A stretch of DNA of 33,221 nucleotides from Desulfobacca sp. GTDB lineage: Bacteria > Desulfobacterota > Desulfobaccia > Desulfobaccales > Desulfobaccaceae. The notes under the pieces were generated by a model. It worked only from the letters and a program-made list of their open reading frames with translations. It was not told where the DNA came from and searched no databases. The position numbers and the translations under genes are program-made. Location: the NCBI GenBank assembly GCA_028695935.1, contig JAQVHY010000019.1, forward strand, positions 1 to 33,221, in the 5' to 3' direction. Numbering within the stretch: position 1 is the first letter of the stretch; the number at the start of each line of letters is the position of its first letter. Below are positions 1 through 11,895 of the stretch, piece by piece.

Positions 1-705
1 CCCAAAGCCGCGCTTAAAGAGATCCGTGCCACTTTCGGGAAACTGCCCCGCGGCCCGGAGCTGCCGCCTTTTCGCCCCTTAGAACCCCCGCAGCAGGGCG
101 AACGCCGGGTAACCGTGCAGCGGGAAGCGCAATTACCGTTTATCTGCCTGGGCTATCACGTGCCCAACCTGGGTCATCCCGATGCCTACGCCTTGGAAGT
201 GCTATCCTCTATCCTGTCTCAGGGGCGTAGTTCCCGGCTTTTTCAGCAGTTGGTTTATGAAAAACGCCTAGCCCTGGATGTCGGGGCCGATTATAACCTG
301 GCAACGGCTTCGCCCTCCGTGTTTATGGTCTATGGCCAACCCTTGCCGGGCAAGAGCGTGGAGGAACTAAAGCAGGCCCTGGAAACCGAGCTGATTCGGA
401 TCAAAACTACGCCGGTGGCTGATCGGGAACTGACCAAGGCCAAAAACCAGGCCGAATCAGGTATCATTATGGCTCAGGATTCCCTGTTCTATCGCGGTAT
501 GCTTTTGGGGCGCTATCAGACTATCGACCATTGGCAGCGTTTAAAAGAACTGCTGCCTGGTATTCAGGCCGTAGACAAACCAGATGTGTTAAGGGTCGCG
601 CAGCAATACCTGGTACCGACCAACTGCACGGTAGGGATACTCCATCCCCTGAAAACCGACAAGCCCGTCGTCGGGCGTTATAAAGGACATGGCCAGATTG
701 ACTAG
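1..705 (+). CDS. M16 family zinc peptidase, C-terminal part (5' end outside window)
   Basis: The frame is open from base 1 to the stop at 703-705, so 234 residues of a longer protein are visible. They match the C-terminal half of a pitrilysin/processing-peptidase (M16) protein: the stretch GYHVPNLGHPDAYALEVL followed by SSRLFQQLVYEKRLA is the usual start of an M16 C-terminal domain. The zinc-binding HxxEH motif belongs to the N-terminal domain and lies outside the window, so catalytic competence cannot be judged here. The next gene starts inside this one (17 bases shared) and encodes an M16 protein without zinc ligands. In known bacterial pairs one subunit is catalytic and the other is not, so this is probably the catalytic partner of a periplasmic heterodimer. 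The family call is firm; the catalytic role is inferred. Confidence 0.9.
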   Translation, partial: PKAALKEIRATFGKLPRGPELPPFRPLEPPQQGERRVTVQREAQLPFICLGYHVPNLGHPDAYALEVLSSILSQGRSSRLFQQLVYEKRLALDVGADYNLATASPSVFMVYGQPLPGKSVEELKQALETELIRIKTTPVADRELTKAKNQAESGIIMAQDSLFYRGMLLGRYQTIDHWQRLKELLPGIQAVDKPDVLRVAQQYLVPTNCTVGILHPLKTDKPVVGRYKGHGQID

Positions 706-2074
706 AAAAATATGTAGCTTAATCATTATTGGAGTCTTCTTCCTGGTTAGTCGGGGAATTGCCGCCCCCGCCGATCAGGTATTAGGGGAGCGCCATCAGT
801 TATCCAACGGCCTGGTCTGGTTGTTCTCCGAGCAATCCGATCTGCCCCTGGTCACCTTGGAACTGTTGATCAAGGCCGGGGTTTTGCAAGAACCACAGGG
901 CAAGGCGGGTCTGGCCAACCTGACCGCGGCGCTGTTATTAAACGGGACTAAAACCAGAACTGCCACTCAGATTTCCGAGGAGATCGATTTTTTAGGGGCC
1001 AAGCTGGGGGCTAGCGGCGGGCAGGATTATGCTGTGATCAAGCTCACGGTGTTGAAAAAGAATCTGTCCGCGGCCCTCGAACTCTGCCAGGATATCTTAT
1101 TACATCCTACCTTTGCCCTGGCGGAGATTGCCCGTAAAGTCGAACGCCTTAAGGGTCAGTTGCAGAGCGAACAGGATGAGCCCCGTATGGTCGCGGCGCG
1201 GGCCTTTTGCCGGGCCTTGTATGGCGCTCATCCTTATGGCTATCCGGTGATTGGCACTACGGCCGACCTGTCGGCCATCACTCAGGCTGATCTGGTAAAC
1301 TTTCATCGCACCTATTACCGGCCCAACAATGCTATCCTGGCGGTGGTCGGGGACTTGCGGGTAGATGAGGCCCGGGGGCTGCTGGAGAAATTTTTCGGCA
1401 AGTGGGCCGCGGCCCCGGTGCCCCCCAAGGAGATCCCGGCCATCCCCGATCTACAGCAGAACCAAGTGCTCAGGGTCGACAAGGATATTACCCAAGCCAA
1501 CATTATTCTGGGGCAGGTGGCCCTCAAGCGCCAGAATCCCGATTTCTATCCTTTTTTAGTAATGAATTATATCCTCGGCGGCGGCGGCTTTGCCTCGCGG
1601 CTGATGGATAATATCCGGGATAACCGCGGCCTGGCTTACAGTGTCGCTAGCGGCTTTAATCCTGGTGTGGAGGCCGGCCCCTTTGAAGTTACCTTGGAAA
1701 CTAAAAATGCCAGCGCCGGTCTGGCACTTCAGGAGGCCCTGAAGGAACAACAGCGGATCCGAAGTGAATTGGTAACCGAAAAAGAGTTATCGGAAGCCAA
1801 GTCTTTCCTGATCGGCAGCCTGCCCCTGAAGATGGATTCCAATGCCAAGCGGGCCTGGCTGTTAGGTTACGTAGAGTTTTATGGGCTGGGGTTGGATTAC
1901 CCCTGGCGTTATCCTGATCTCATCAATGGCCTGACCCGGGAACAGATTCGAGCCGTGGCCCAAAAATATCTATCGCCCCAACAATTAGTGGTAGTAGTGG
2001 GTAACCAGGAAAACATCAAGTTAAATTTACCCCAGGATTGGAAATTAATTAACCAACCGCCGAAAGCGGAATAG
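689..2074 (+). CDS. M16 family peptidase-like protein, non-catalytic subunit
   Basis: 461 residues. The N-terminus is a signal peptide (LIIIGVFFLVSRGIAA, cleavage near residue 26), so the protein acts outside the inner membrane. Two M16 domains follow. Where active members have HxxEH, this protein has GLANLTAALLLNGT (residues 74-87): N77, A80 and A81 replace the His, Glu and His that bind zinc and catalyse. The C-terminal domain keeps the substrate-binding RGLAYSV motif. It should therefore be a non-catalytic partner that helps form the peptide-binding chamber with the upstream M16 protein. An AAAGGA ribosome-binding site just before the ATG and the 17-base overlap suggest translational coupling. 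The htrA-type gene 9 bases downstream completes an envelope proteolysis operon. Confidence 0.9.
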   Translation: MARLTRKICSLIIIGVFFLVSRGIAAPADQVLGERHQLSNGLVWLFSEQSDLPLVTLELLIKAGVLQEPQGKAGLANLTAALLLNGTKTRTATQISEEIDFLGAKLGASGGQDYAVIKLTVLKKNLSAALELCQDILLHPTFALAEIARKVERLKGQLQSEQDEPRMVAARAFCRALYGAHPYGYPVIGTTADLSAITQADLVNFHRTYYRPNNAILAVVGDLRVDEARGLLEKFFGKWAAAPVPPKEIPAIPDLQQNQVLRVDKDITQANIILGQVALKRQNPDFYPFLVMNYILGGGGFASRLMDNIRDNRGLAYSVASGFNPGVEAGPFEVTLETKNASAGLALQEALKEQQRIRSELVTEKELSEAKSFLIGSLPLKMDSNAKRAWLLGYVEFYGLGLDYPWRYPDLINGLTREQIRAVAQKYLSPQQLVVVVGNQENIKLNLPQDWKLINQPPKAE

Positions 2075-2083
2075 GAGAGTCTA

Positions 2084-3517
2084 ATGCTGCAATATAAGCA
2101 TAATATTAAGCTTTTGGTGTTAACCATAGTTATGGCTCTGATGCTCCTGGGACCAGGTTGGTCAAGGGGAGATAAGCAACTCCAGGCTGCCCTGGCTCCC
2201 GAGTCCTTTGCAGATTTAGCCCGGCAGGCCTCGCCGGCCGTGGTTAACATCAGCACCGAAAAGACCCACAAGGCTCCGGGGCGAGTTAAAGAATTTTTTG
2301 GCCCTTCGCCTTTTGGCCGGGATGACCCCTTCCGGGAATTCTTCGAGAAATTTTTTGGAGACCTTCCCAAAGACTTTAAGCAACGCAGTCTGGGATCGGG
2401 CTTCATTATTGATCACGACGGTTTTATCATTACTAACAACCATGTGGTCGAAGGGGCCGACAAGATCAAGGTTAAACTGGTCGATGGCCGTGAATTTCCG
2501 GCCACTATCAAAGGTCGGGACCCCAAAACCGATCTGGCCCTGATCAAGTTGACGACCTCAGCCCATGACTTGCCGGTTTTAAAGCTAGGAAATTCTGATA
2601 CGGTCCAGGTCGGGGATTGGGTGCTGGCAGTAGGCAATCCCTTCGGTCTGGGGCATACCGTCACCCAGGGGATTATCAGCGCCAAAGGCCGGGTCATCGG
2701 CGCCGGCCCTTACGACGACTTTCTGCAAACCGATGCCTCCATCAATCCAGGGAACAGTGGCGGCCCCTTGCTCAATCTGAACGGCGAAGTGGTGGGCATT
2801 AACACCGCCATTCTGGCCACCGGGCAGGGGATCGGCTTTGCTACCCCGAGCAATATAGCCCAAGAGGTTATTCCGCCGTTAAAAGAAAGGGGCAAGGTGA
2901 CGCGGGGGTTGCTGGGGGTTCAGATCCAGGTGGTAACCCCAGATCTGGCGAAATCCTTTGGTCTGGCCAAGCCCCAGGGGGCCTTGGTGGCCGAGGTCAA
3001 TCCCGGCTCGCCGGCGGCTCAAGGCGGGATTCAACGCGGTGATATTATTGTGGAATATAATGGCCAGGAAATTAACGAGATGCACGATCTGCCCCGTCTG
3101 GTGGCTCATACCGCGCCGGGCACCAAGGCAACGGTTAAGGTTATGCGCCAGGGCAAGGAAAAGACCATATCGGTCACCATCGGAGAACTTAAAGAAGAGA
3201 CCCAGTTAGGTAGTAAGCCAGATGGTGACTCGGAATCCGAGTTGGGGATGGTGGTCCAAGAATTGACCCCACAACTGGCCCGCCAGTTCCGCCTGCGGGA
3301 GACGAGTGGGGTAGTGGTGATGGCGGTAGATCGGAGCGGTCCCGCCGCGGAGGCCGGGTTGCGACCGGGCGATGTGATCGTGGAGATTAATAATGCCCAA
3401 ATTAACAGCCAGTCCGACTACCACAAGGCCATTAAGGGGCTGAAAAGTGGAACCCCGGCCCGGCTGCTGATTAAACGCCAAGGACGCACCCTGTATGTTA
3501 CCCTGGAGATACCCTAA
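2084..3517 (+). CDS. htrA: Do/HtrA-type periplasmic serine protease
   Basis: 477 residues, normal for DegP/DegQ/MucD. Residues 1-28 form a hydrophobic signal sequence. The trypsin-like domain carries a full triad: H120 in ITNNHVVEGAD, D150 in DPKTDLALIKL and S225 in NPGNSGGPLL. Two PDZ domains follow, roughly residues 274-365 and 390-470, each with a GDVI/GDII-type ligand-binding strand. The protein should degrade or chaperone misfolded periplasmic proteins as an oligomer. The ATG has an AGGAG site 6 bases upstream and lies 9 bases after the M16 gene, so the three peptidase genes are likely co-transcribed. Among degP, degQ and mucD the exact orthologue cannot be decided from sequence alone. 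Confidence 0.95.
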   Translation: MLQYKHNIKLLVLTIVMALMLLGPGWSRGDKQLQAALAPESFADLARQASPAVVNISTEKTHKAPGRVKEFFGPSPFGRDDPFREFFEKFFGDLPKDFKQRSLGSGFIIDHDGFIITNNHVVEGADKIKVKLVDGREFPATIKGRDPKTDLALIKLTTSAHDLPVLKLGNSDTVQVGDWVLAVGNPFGLGHTVTQGIISAKGRVIGAGPYDDFLQTDASINPGNSGGPLLNLNGEVVGINTAILATGQGIGFATPSNIAQEVIPPLKERGKVTRGLLGVQIQVVTPDLAKSFGLAKPQGALVAEVNPGSPAAQGGIQRGDIIVEYNGQEINEMHDLPRLVAHTAPGTKATVKVMRQGKEKTISVTIGELKEETQLGSKPDGDSESELGMVVQELTPQLARQFRLRETSGVVVMAVDRSGPAAEAGLRPGDVIVEINNAQINSQSDYHKAIKGLKSGTPARLLIKRQGRTLYVTLEIP

Positions 3518-3796
3518 GATTCAGCCGTCTCTTTAAACTGATCGCACTGACGCCCGAATTCGTTAAATCTAACTGGAGTTAGGCAATAATATCCCAAGGC
3601 CCGAGAGACGGTAATAAAGGTAAAATCTAAAACCTAAGTTACCCATAATTATCTGAATATTTCAAACCCTGGTCTGCCCTCTGGTTAAATTTTCCGGCCG
3701 ACCATAATTCCAGGGCAATCCTAGTGGGGGGCGGGAAATTTGTCTATCCAGCCGATGGAGCTGAAAAATTAGCCGCAAAAGGACAAATTTTCGGTA

Positions 3797-7415
<3,619 letters not shown>

Positions 7416-7649
7416 TACCTATTATTAGATAGTTTTCATTCGGAAACTCCCCCGCCCCGGGTGGGAGTGGGCATAAATTTCAAGATGTTGAGATTATATA
7501 ATATTTTTCACCTCCACCCTGACCCTCCCCCATCAAGGGTGCGGAGAATCATGGTTTCCGGATGGGTACTAATGGGGCCGGTAAACCATTTAACTCTGCA
7601 AGCCGGGCGGGCTAACAATAAACAGGCCGTTTAACAGAGGAGAAGATAG

Positions 7650-7904
7650 ATGGAACCATGCGATGTCAAGCTCTATGCCTTGAGTACTTGTGGTCATTGC
7701 AAGAATACCAAAGAATTTCTCAATCAATGCGGGATTAATTACGACTGTGTGGATGTCGATACCCTAACCGGCGAACAGCGACAGCAGGTCCTGGAAGAGG
7801 TTAAAAAGGTCAACCCCAACTGTTCGTTTCCGACCCTGGTGATTGGCGATAAAGTTATCGTTGGTTTCAGAAAAGACGAAATCAAAGAGACTCTGGGGAT
7901 ATAA
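7650..7904 (+). CDS. Glutaredoxin/thioredoxin-like protein with CGHC site
   Basis: 84 residues, a minimal thioredoxin fold. The redox site is C14-G-H-C17 in STCGHCKN, and the cis-proline is P61 in SFPTLVIGD, so the key fold elements are present. CGHC is more typical of protein disulfide isomerases than of glutaredoxins (CPYC). There is no signal peptide, so it works in the cytoplasm. Its stop codon overlaps by one base the start of a ferredoxin:thioredoxin reductase catalytic-subunit gene, which strongly suggests that this protein is the electron acceptor of that reductase. Start: ATG with GAGGAG about 10 bases upstream. Confidence 0.9.
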   Translation: MEPCDVKLYALSTCGHCKNTKEFLNQCGINYDCVDVDTLTGEQRQQVLEEVKKVNPNCSFPTLVIGDKVIVGFRKDEIKETLGI

Positions 7905-8254
7905 TGAAAGTAGAACAGCTATACGAGATGTTAAAACAGAGTCAAGAGGCCAAGGGTTATTTTTTTAACCGGGATAAGCAGAAGGTGTTTGAACTGCTGG
8001 AGGGCCTGTTAATCAATAAAGCACGTTATGGCTATATGTCCTGCCCGTGTCGCTTGGCCGCGGGGGATCGGGACTGGGATAAGGATATTATCTGCCCCTG
8101 CGTCTACCGCACCCCTGATGTCGCTGAGTACGGCAGTTGTTACTGTAATCTTTATGTTTCTCAAGATTGGAATGAAGGCAAAATCCCCCAGGTTTATGTT
8201 CCGGAACGGCGGCCGGTGGAAAAGGTCTTAGGCCCGGAGTTTAGCCAGGGTTAA
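7904..8254 (+). CDS. Ferredoxin:thioredoxin reductase catalytic subunit-like protein
   Basis: 116 residues. Three cysteine pairs are seen: C47-P-C49, C64-P-C66 and C79-Y-C81, with 14 and 12 residues between pairs. This is the FTR catalytic-subunit layout, in which four cysteines hold a [4Fe-4S] cluster and two form the redox-active disulfide. The plant spacing is longer for the first gap and shorter for the second, so this belongs to a bacterial/archaeal branch. It should pass electrons from ferredoxin to the CGHC protein encoded just upstream, with which it overlaps by one base. No variable (FTR-V) subunit is nearby, as is common in anaerobes. Confidence 0.9.
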   Translation: MKVEQLYEMLKQSQEAKGYFFNRDKQKVFELLEGLLINKARYGYMSCPCRLAAGDRDWDKDIICPCVYRTPDVAEYGSCYCNLYVSQDWNEGKIPQVYVPERRPVEKVLGPEFSQG

Positions 8255-8320
8255 AGAATATCAGGGGGTGAGTCTCTGACTAACAGTGAAACTGCGAAGA
8301 CCTGCTTAATACCGAAACCC

Positions 8321-8773
8321 ATGAAAAATCTAGCTGAAACCCGTGATATTATTAAAGAGTTGCTGTTTTCCCAGAAGCTCGCGGTTCTCTCCACCCACCA
8401 ACAGGGCCAACCCTACACCAACCTGATGGCCTTTGCGGTGACCGATGACCTTAAATTTTTTCTGTTTGCCACCACCCGGGCTACCCGCAAGTATTCCAAT
8501 CTGATGGCCGATTCTCGGGTCTCCTTGCTGGTCGATAACCGCGCCAACCAAGAATCCGACTTTTCGGAGGCCGCGGCGGTCACCGCCTTGGGGAAGGCCT
8601 GGGAGTTGCAGGGCCTGGAGCGCCAACAATTTTTGAAAATTTTTCTGGACAAGCATCCTTATCTCCAGGAGTTTGTGTCATCGCCGTCCTGTGCCCTGCT
8701 GCGGGTTAAAGTCGAAAAATACATTCTGGTCACCCGGTTTCAGGAAGTACGGGAGTTGCAACCAAGCTCCTGA
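8321..8773 (+). CDS. Pyridoxamine 5'-phosphate oxidase-family flavin-binding protein
   Basis: 150 residues with the split-barrel FMN-binding pattern of small PNPOx-like proteins: KLAVLSTHQQGQPYTNLMAF, then FFLFATTRATRKYSNL and ADSRVSLLVDNR. Such proteins bind FMN, F420 or heme, and their substrates are usually unknown; this one is too short and divergent for a true PdxH. It is cytoplasmic, with no signal peptide. The start at 8321 lacks a clear ribosome-binding site, and no better in-frame start is seen upstream. It lies 66 bases after the FTR gene, so redox-related co-expression is possible but not proven. Confidence 0.8.
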   Translation: MKNLAETRDIIKELLFSQKLAVLSTHQQGQPYTNLMAFAVTDDLKFFLFATTRATRKYSNLMADSRVSLLVDNRANQESDFSEAAAVTALGKAWELQGLERQQFLKIFLDKHPYLQEFVSSPSCALLRVKVEKYILVTRFQEVRELQPSS

Positions 8774-8875
8774 GTTTAGTGCGGCCGACTCTTGGCATCA
8801 GTTCCAAACAGTATTTATTCGACAACGCCCCTGACTTATATCCGATAGAGCTTTAGCCCAGGAGCCCGAAAATCC

Positions 8876-10936
8876 ATGCCTCGTGATCTCCCGCTGGGTA
8901 ATGGCAAGCTGCTCATCTGTTTTGATCAGCATTATGCCCTCCGCGATCTATATTTTCCCCACGTCGGTCAGGAAAATCATATCGGCGGTAGTCGCTGCCG
9001 CCTCGGGGTCTGGGTGGAGCAGCAGTTTGCCTGGGTGGGGGAGGGCTGGCAGCGCCAACTGCGTTATGTGCCCGACACCTTGGTCACTGAAGTCCAACTG
9101 CGCCATCCCGAACTGGGTCTAGCCCTGCTCTGTCAGGACGCGGTGGATTTTCATGAAGATGTCTATCTCAAGGAAATCACCGTAGAAAATTTAGCCCCCC
9201 GCCCCCGCGAAATCCGGCTGTTTTTTACCCTGGACCTCAGTATTTCGGCCTATAGTGTGGGCGATACCGCGGCCTTTGACCCCAAGACCGGCGGCGTGCT
9301 GCATTATAAAGGGGCCCGGTATTTTCTGGCCAACGGTTGCGATGAGGAGGGCGATGGCCTGTACCAGTTTGCTGTCGGTCAGAAAGGCGTGGGCGAAAAG
9401 GAGGGCACCTTCAAGGATGCCGAGGATGGCGAACTTTCCGGCAACCCCATCGAACAGGGGTCGGTGGATTCAGTTATCGCATTGACGCTGACCCTGGAGG
9501 GCGGGGCTCAGGGGCAGGTCTATTTCTGGCTGGCCGCCGGACAGAGCTGGGATGAGGTGCAGCGCCTGGATGGCCTGGTGAAGCATAAGCATCCCAGAAA
9601 TCTAATTAAACGGACTCATGATTACTGGCGTCTGTGGGTCCTGAAAGAGTCGCCGGCCCTCGGACAATTGCCCGAGCCGGTGGCCGAATTGTATCATCGC
9701 AGTCTGCTCATTTTGCGGACCCAGATCGATGGGCAGGGCGGCATTGTCGCGGCGAATGATTCGGATGTCATCCATTTTAACCGGGATACCTATTCCTATG
9801 TCTGGCCCCGGGATGGCGCCCTGGTGGCCCATGCCCTGGATCAGTCCGGCCATCCTACCTGTTCCCGGAATTTTTTCCGCTTCATTGCCCGGCTCCTGGA
9901 GCCGGAGGGCTGCCTGCTGCATAAGTATAATCCGGACGGCACCCTGGCCTCGTCCTGGCATCCCTGGTTCCACGGCGGTCAGGCCCAACTGCCCATTCAG
10001 GAAGACTCCACCGCTTTGGTCATCTGGGCCTTGTGGCACCATTTTGTTTATTATCGGGATCTGGATTTCATCAAGCCCTTTTATCGCACCCTGGTCAAAA
10101 AGGCTGCGGATTTCATGTGTCAATATCGGGATGCCGAAACCGGGCTGCCGGCCCCCTCTTATGACCTCTGGGAAGAACGCCGGGGCATCTTAAGCTTCAC
10201 GGTGGGCGCGGTATTCGGCGGCCTGACCGCGGCGTCCCTATTCTGTAAGGTCTTTGGCGAAGAGGAGAGAGCGGAATACTATCGCCAGATCGCCGCCGAG
10301 ATCCGGGATGCGGCTTCCACTTACCTGTGGCGACCGGAACTGGGCCGCTTCTGCCGGATGATCTACCGCAATCCGGCGGGCTACCTGGAGGTGGACGTGA
10401 CCTGCGATGCCAGCCTCTGGGGGCTATTTGCCTTTGGTCTTTATGCCGCCGAGGATCCCCGGCTGGTATCGACCATGGCGGCCTTAAAGGACAAATTATG
10501 GGTCAAGACCAAGATCGGCGGCCTGGCCCGTTATGAGGATGATGCCTATCATCGGGTCAGCCCTAACCTGCCCGGCAACCCCTGGTTTATCTGTACCCTG
10601 TGGCTGGCCGACTATCTGCTGGAACAGGGCGATGATGCGAATAGCATCGACCAGGCCCTGGACATCCTGTCCTGGGTGGCGGCCCACGCCTTGCCCTCGG
10701 GGGTACTGGCCGAGCAGATCAACCCCTTGACCGGGGAACCCCTATCCGTTTCTCCTTTAACCTGGAGTCATGCCACGTATATCACTTCGGTGCACCGCCT
10801 GCTGCGCCGCTTGGCCAAAAGGGCGGCGGTGCCCGAGGCGGCCGCAATCTTGGGCCCCTATCGGCGCCAGGAGGACTGGATAGAACGGTTATATGCGCAG
10901 ACTTGCGATTCCATCCACGGCATCTGCAAACTCTGA
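8876..10936 (+). CDS. Glycoside hydrolase family 15 protein (glucoamylase type)
   Basis: 686 residues, in the range of bacterial GH15 enzymes that have an N-terminal beta-sandwich (about 1-250) and an (alpha/alpha)6 barrel (about 270-670). Signature segments are YSYVWPRDGALVAHAL (W310, R312, D313), the probable catalytic acid in LWEERRGI (E433/E434), the probable base E613 in LAEQINPLTGEP, and SPLTWSHATYI. No signal peptide is seen, so it likely acts on cytoplasmic alpha-glucans such as glycogen or maltodextrin; trehalase or dextran-type specificity in GH15 cannot be excluded. An AGGAG lies just upstream of the ATG. No other glycogen genes are in the window. Confidence 0.92.
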   Translation: MPRDLPLGNGKLLICFDQHYALRDLYFPHVGQENHIGGSRCRLGVWVEQQFAWVGEGWQRQLRYVPDTLVTEVQLRHPELGLALLCQDAVDFHEDVYLKEITVENLAPRPREIRLFFTLDLSISAYSVGDTAAFDPKTGGVLHYKGARYFLANGCDEEGDGLYQFAVGQKGVGEKEGTFKDAEDGELSGNPIEQGSVDSVIALTLTLEGGAQGQVYFWLAAGQSWDEVQRLDGLVKHKHPRNLIKRTHDYWRLWVLKESPALGQLPEPVAELYHRSLLILRTQIDGQGGIVAANDSDVIHFNRDTYSYVWPRDGALVAHALDQSGHPTCSRNFFRFIARLLEPEGCLLHKYNPDGTLASSWHPWFHGGQAQLPIQEDSTALVIWALWHHFVYYRDLDFIKPFYRTLVKKAADFMCQYRDAETGLPAPSYDLWEERRGILSFTVGAVFGGLTAASLFCKVFGEEERAEYYRQIAAEIRDAASTYLWRPELGRFCRMIYRNPAGYLEVDVTCDASLWGLFAFGLYAAEDPRLVSTMAALKDKLWVKTKIGGLARYEDDAYHRVSPNLPGNPWFICTLWLADYLLEQGDDANSIDQALDILSWVAAHALPSGVLAEQINPLTGEPLSVSPLTWSHATYITSVHRLLRRLAKRAAVPEAAAILGPYRRQEDWIERLYAQTCDSIHGICKL

Positions 10937-11290
10937 GCGGAGGTGCTGTTACGACAAGTTCAAGGTTCAAGGTTCAAAGTTTGGTAAGGGTAGGGTAGGG
11001 CCCTGCCCGCCCGCCCATTCTTCATCCTATGGGAGCGCGCCAACTTTCTCTGCAAATGACTTTCATAGGGCGCGTCCTACGCGCCGAAACATTATGGGTG
11101 ATAAGCACCCCGGGGTAATTTTCCTGATTTTGGGGGTCCGGAAGGAATACGCCGGACTGGTGGGATATTACACCGGGCGACGCTCTGAGAGCCAGGGTTA
11201 AAAAATTTTAACGCCAGATAACTAGTTGTAATAATTGCTATTAAATTATTCAATTCCTTTCTCCATTCCCACCTCGCTTCCCATTTTTAA

Positions 11291-11465
11291 CCACTAACTA
11301 TCGTAAGTAGTGGACAAGATCCAACTCTCTGCCGATTTGCAACGCTAAAACCGGGTTCTGGCCCCTTCCGGGTCCGGTTAGCATCGAAACCAACCATGGT
11401 CTGTTTTCCGGGGCTGCACTAGCGGCCGGTTGCTGATGATCTCCTTCGGGAGGCTACTACCGGTG
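11291..11465. other. Possible structured RNA or DNA element (several stable hairpins)
   Basis: Successive inverted repeats are seen: CCACTA/TAGTGG (11291-11313); a 9-pair stem, GCTA-aa-ACCGG with CCGGTTAGC, around 11344-11382; and CTCC-TTCG-GGAG, a very stable UUCG-type tetraloop hairpin enclosed by CCGGT/ACCGG at about 11426-11463. This density is unusual for plain spacer. I do not recognise a known riboswitch: no c-di-GMP, cobalamin or TPP core motif is seen. The strand of any transcript is unknown. Confidence 0.4.
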
Positions 11466-11672
11466 ATTTTCCAATCTGCTGCTATCTTTAAAAAAATTAA
11501 TATCTTTCCTTATCCAGAATATAAGAGTATTTTATAGTTCTCCATTTATATTGAGGTATAAAGTCTATCTTTTTAAACATAATGTTAAGTATTTTTAACA
11601 ATAACCAATTTAAAAGAACCTGACTATAAGCTAACTAAAAGAATTTAGAGGATATTAACAAGCACTATCATT

Positions 11673-11688
11673 TGGTATCTAAATTGCA
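11673..11688 (+). promoter_or_regulatory. Candidate sigma-54 (-24/-12) promoter
   Basis: TGGTATCTAAATTGCA has GG at 11674-11675 and GC at 11686-11687, exactly 10 bases apart, as RpoN requires. It lies about 207 bases upstream of the PEP-CTERM gene within AT-rich DNA. PEP-CTERM genes are known in some bacteria to be controlled by RpoN with PrsK/PrsR, which supports the call. The predicted leader is long, near 195 bases. Confidence 0.55.
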
Positions 11689-11895
11689 TTATAATTAATA
11701 AAATCGGTTATAAGAAAACCGTATTAAAGATAATTATTATTCAATAGGAGTTTAACAAGATTTCTTAGGGAAGGAGGGTAGCGCAGGAAGGTCCCAGGGG
11801 TGATAAGCAACCGAGTCACTGCTGGCGGGCGGCGGGAGAAAAGAGCAATTAAAAGATATTAAACAACCTTTGAAGAGGAAGGAGGAAGGAGGATC

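Larger units (their letters stand above)
10937..11895 (+). other. Long non-coding region upstream of the PEP-CTERM gene
   Basis: 959 bases with no convincing gene. The first half is GC-rich and carries several short hairpins: GGCGCGT/ACGCGCC at 11069-11085, GCTCT/AGAGC near 11190, CCACTA/TAGTGG at 11291-11313, and a larger structured block at about 11337-11465. The second half (11480 onward) is strongly AT-rich and contains a sigma-54-type promoter at 11673-11688. A short open frame at 10893-11201 overlaps the GH15 gene and looks non-coding. Confidence 0.6.

Noticed and set aside
3525-3611. Inverted repeat CCGTCTCT/AGAGACGG after the htrA gene
   Set aside because: Eight bases with a loop of about 70 and no U-run; could be chance.
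7446-7468. ACTCCC/GGGAGT hairpin after purA as a terminator
   Set aside because: No U-run follows and the stem is short.
10960-10978. Tandem CAAGGTT-like repeat after the GH15 gene
   Set aside because: Only about three imperfect units; too short for a repeat array or CRISPR.
11337-11465. c-di-GMP (GEMM) riboswitch in the hairpin block
   Set aside because: The conserved GGGACGCAAAGC-like core and GGTAGC receptor order are not present on either strand.
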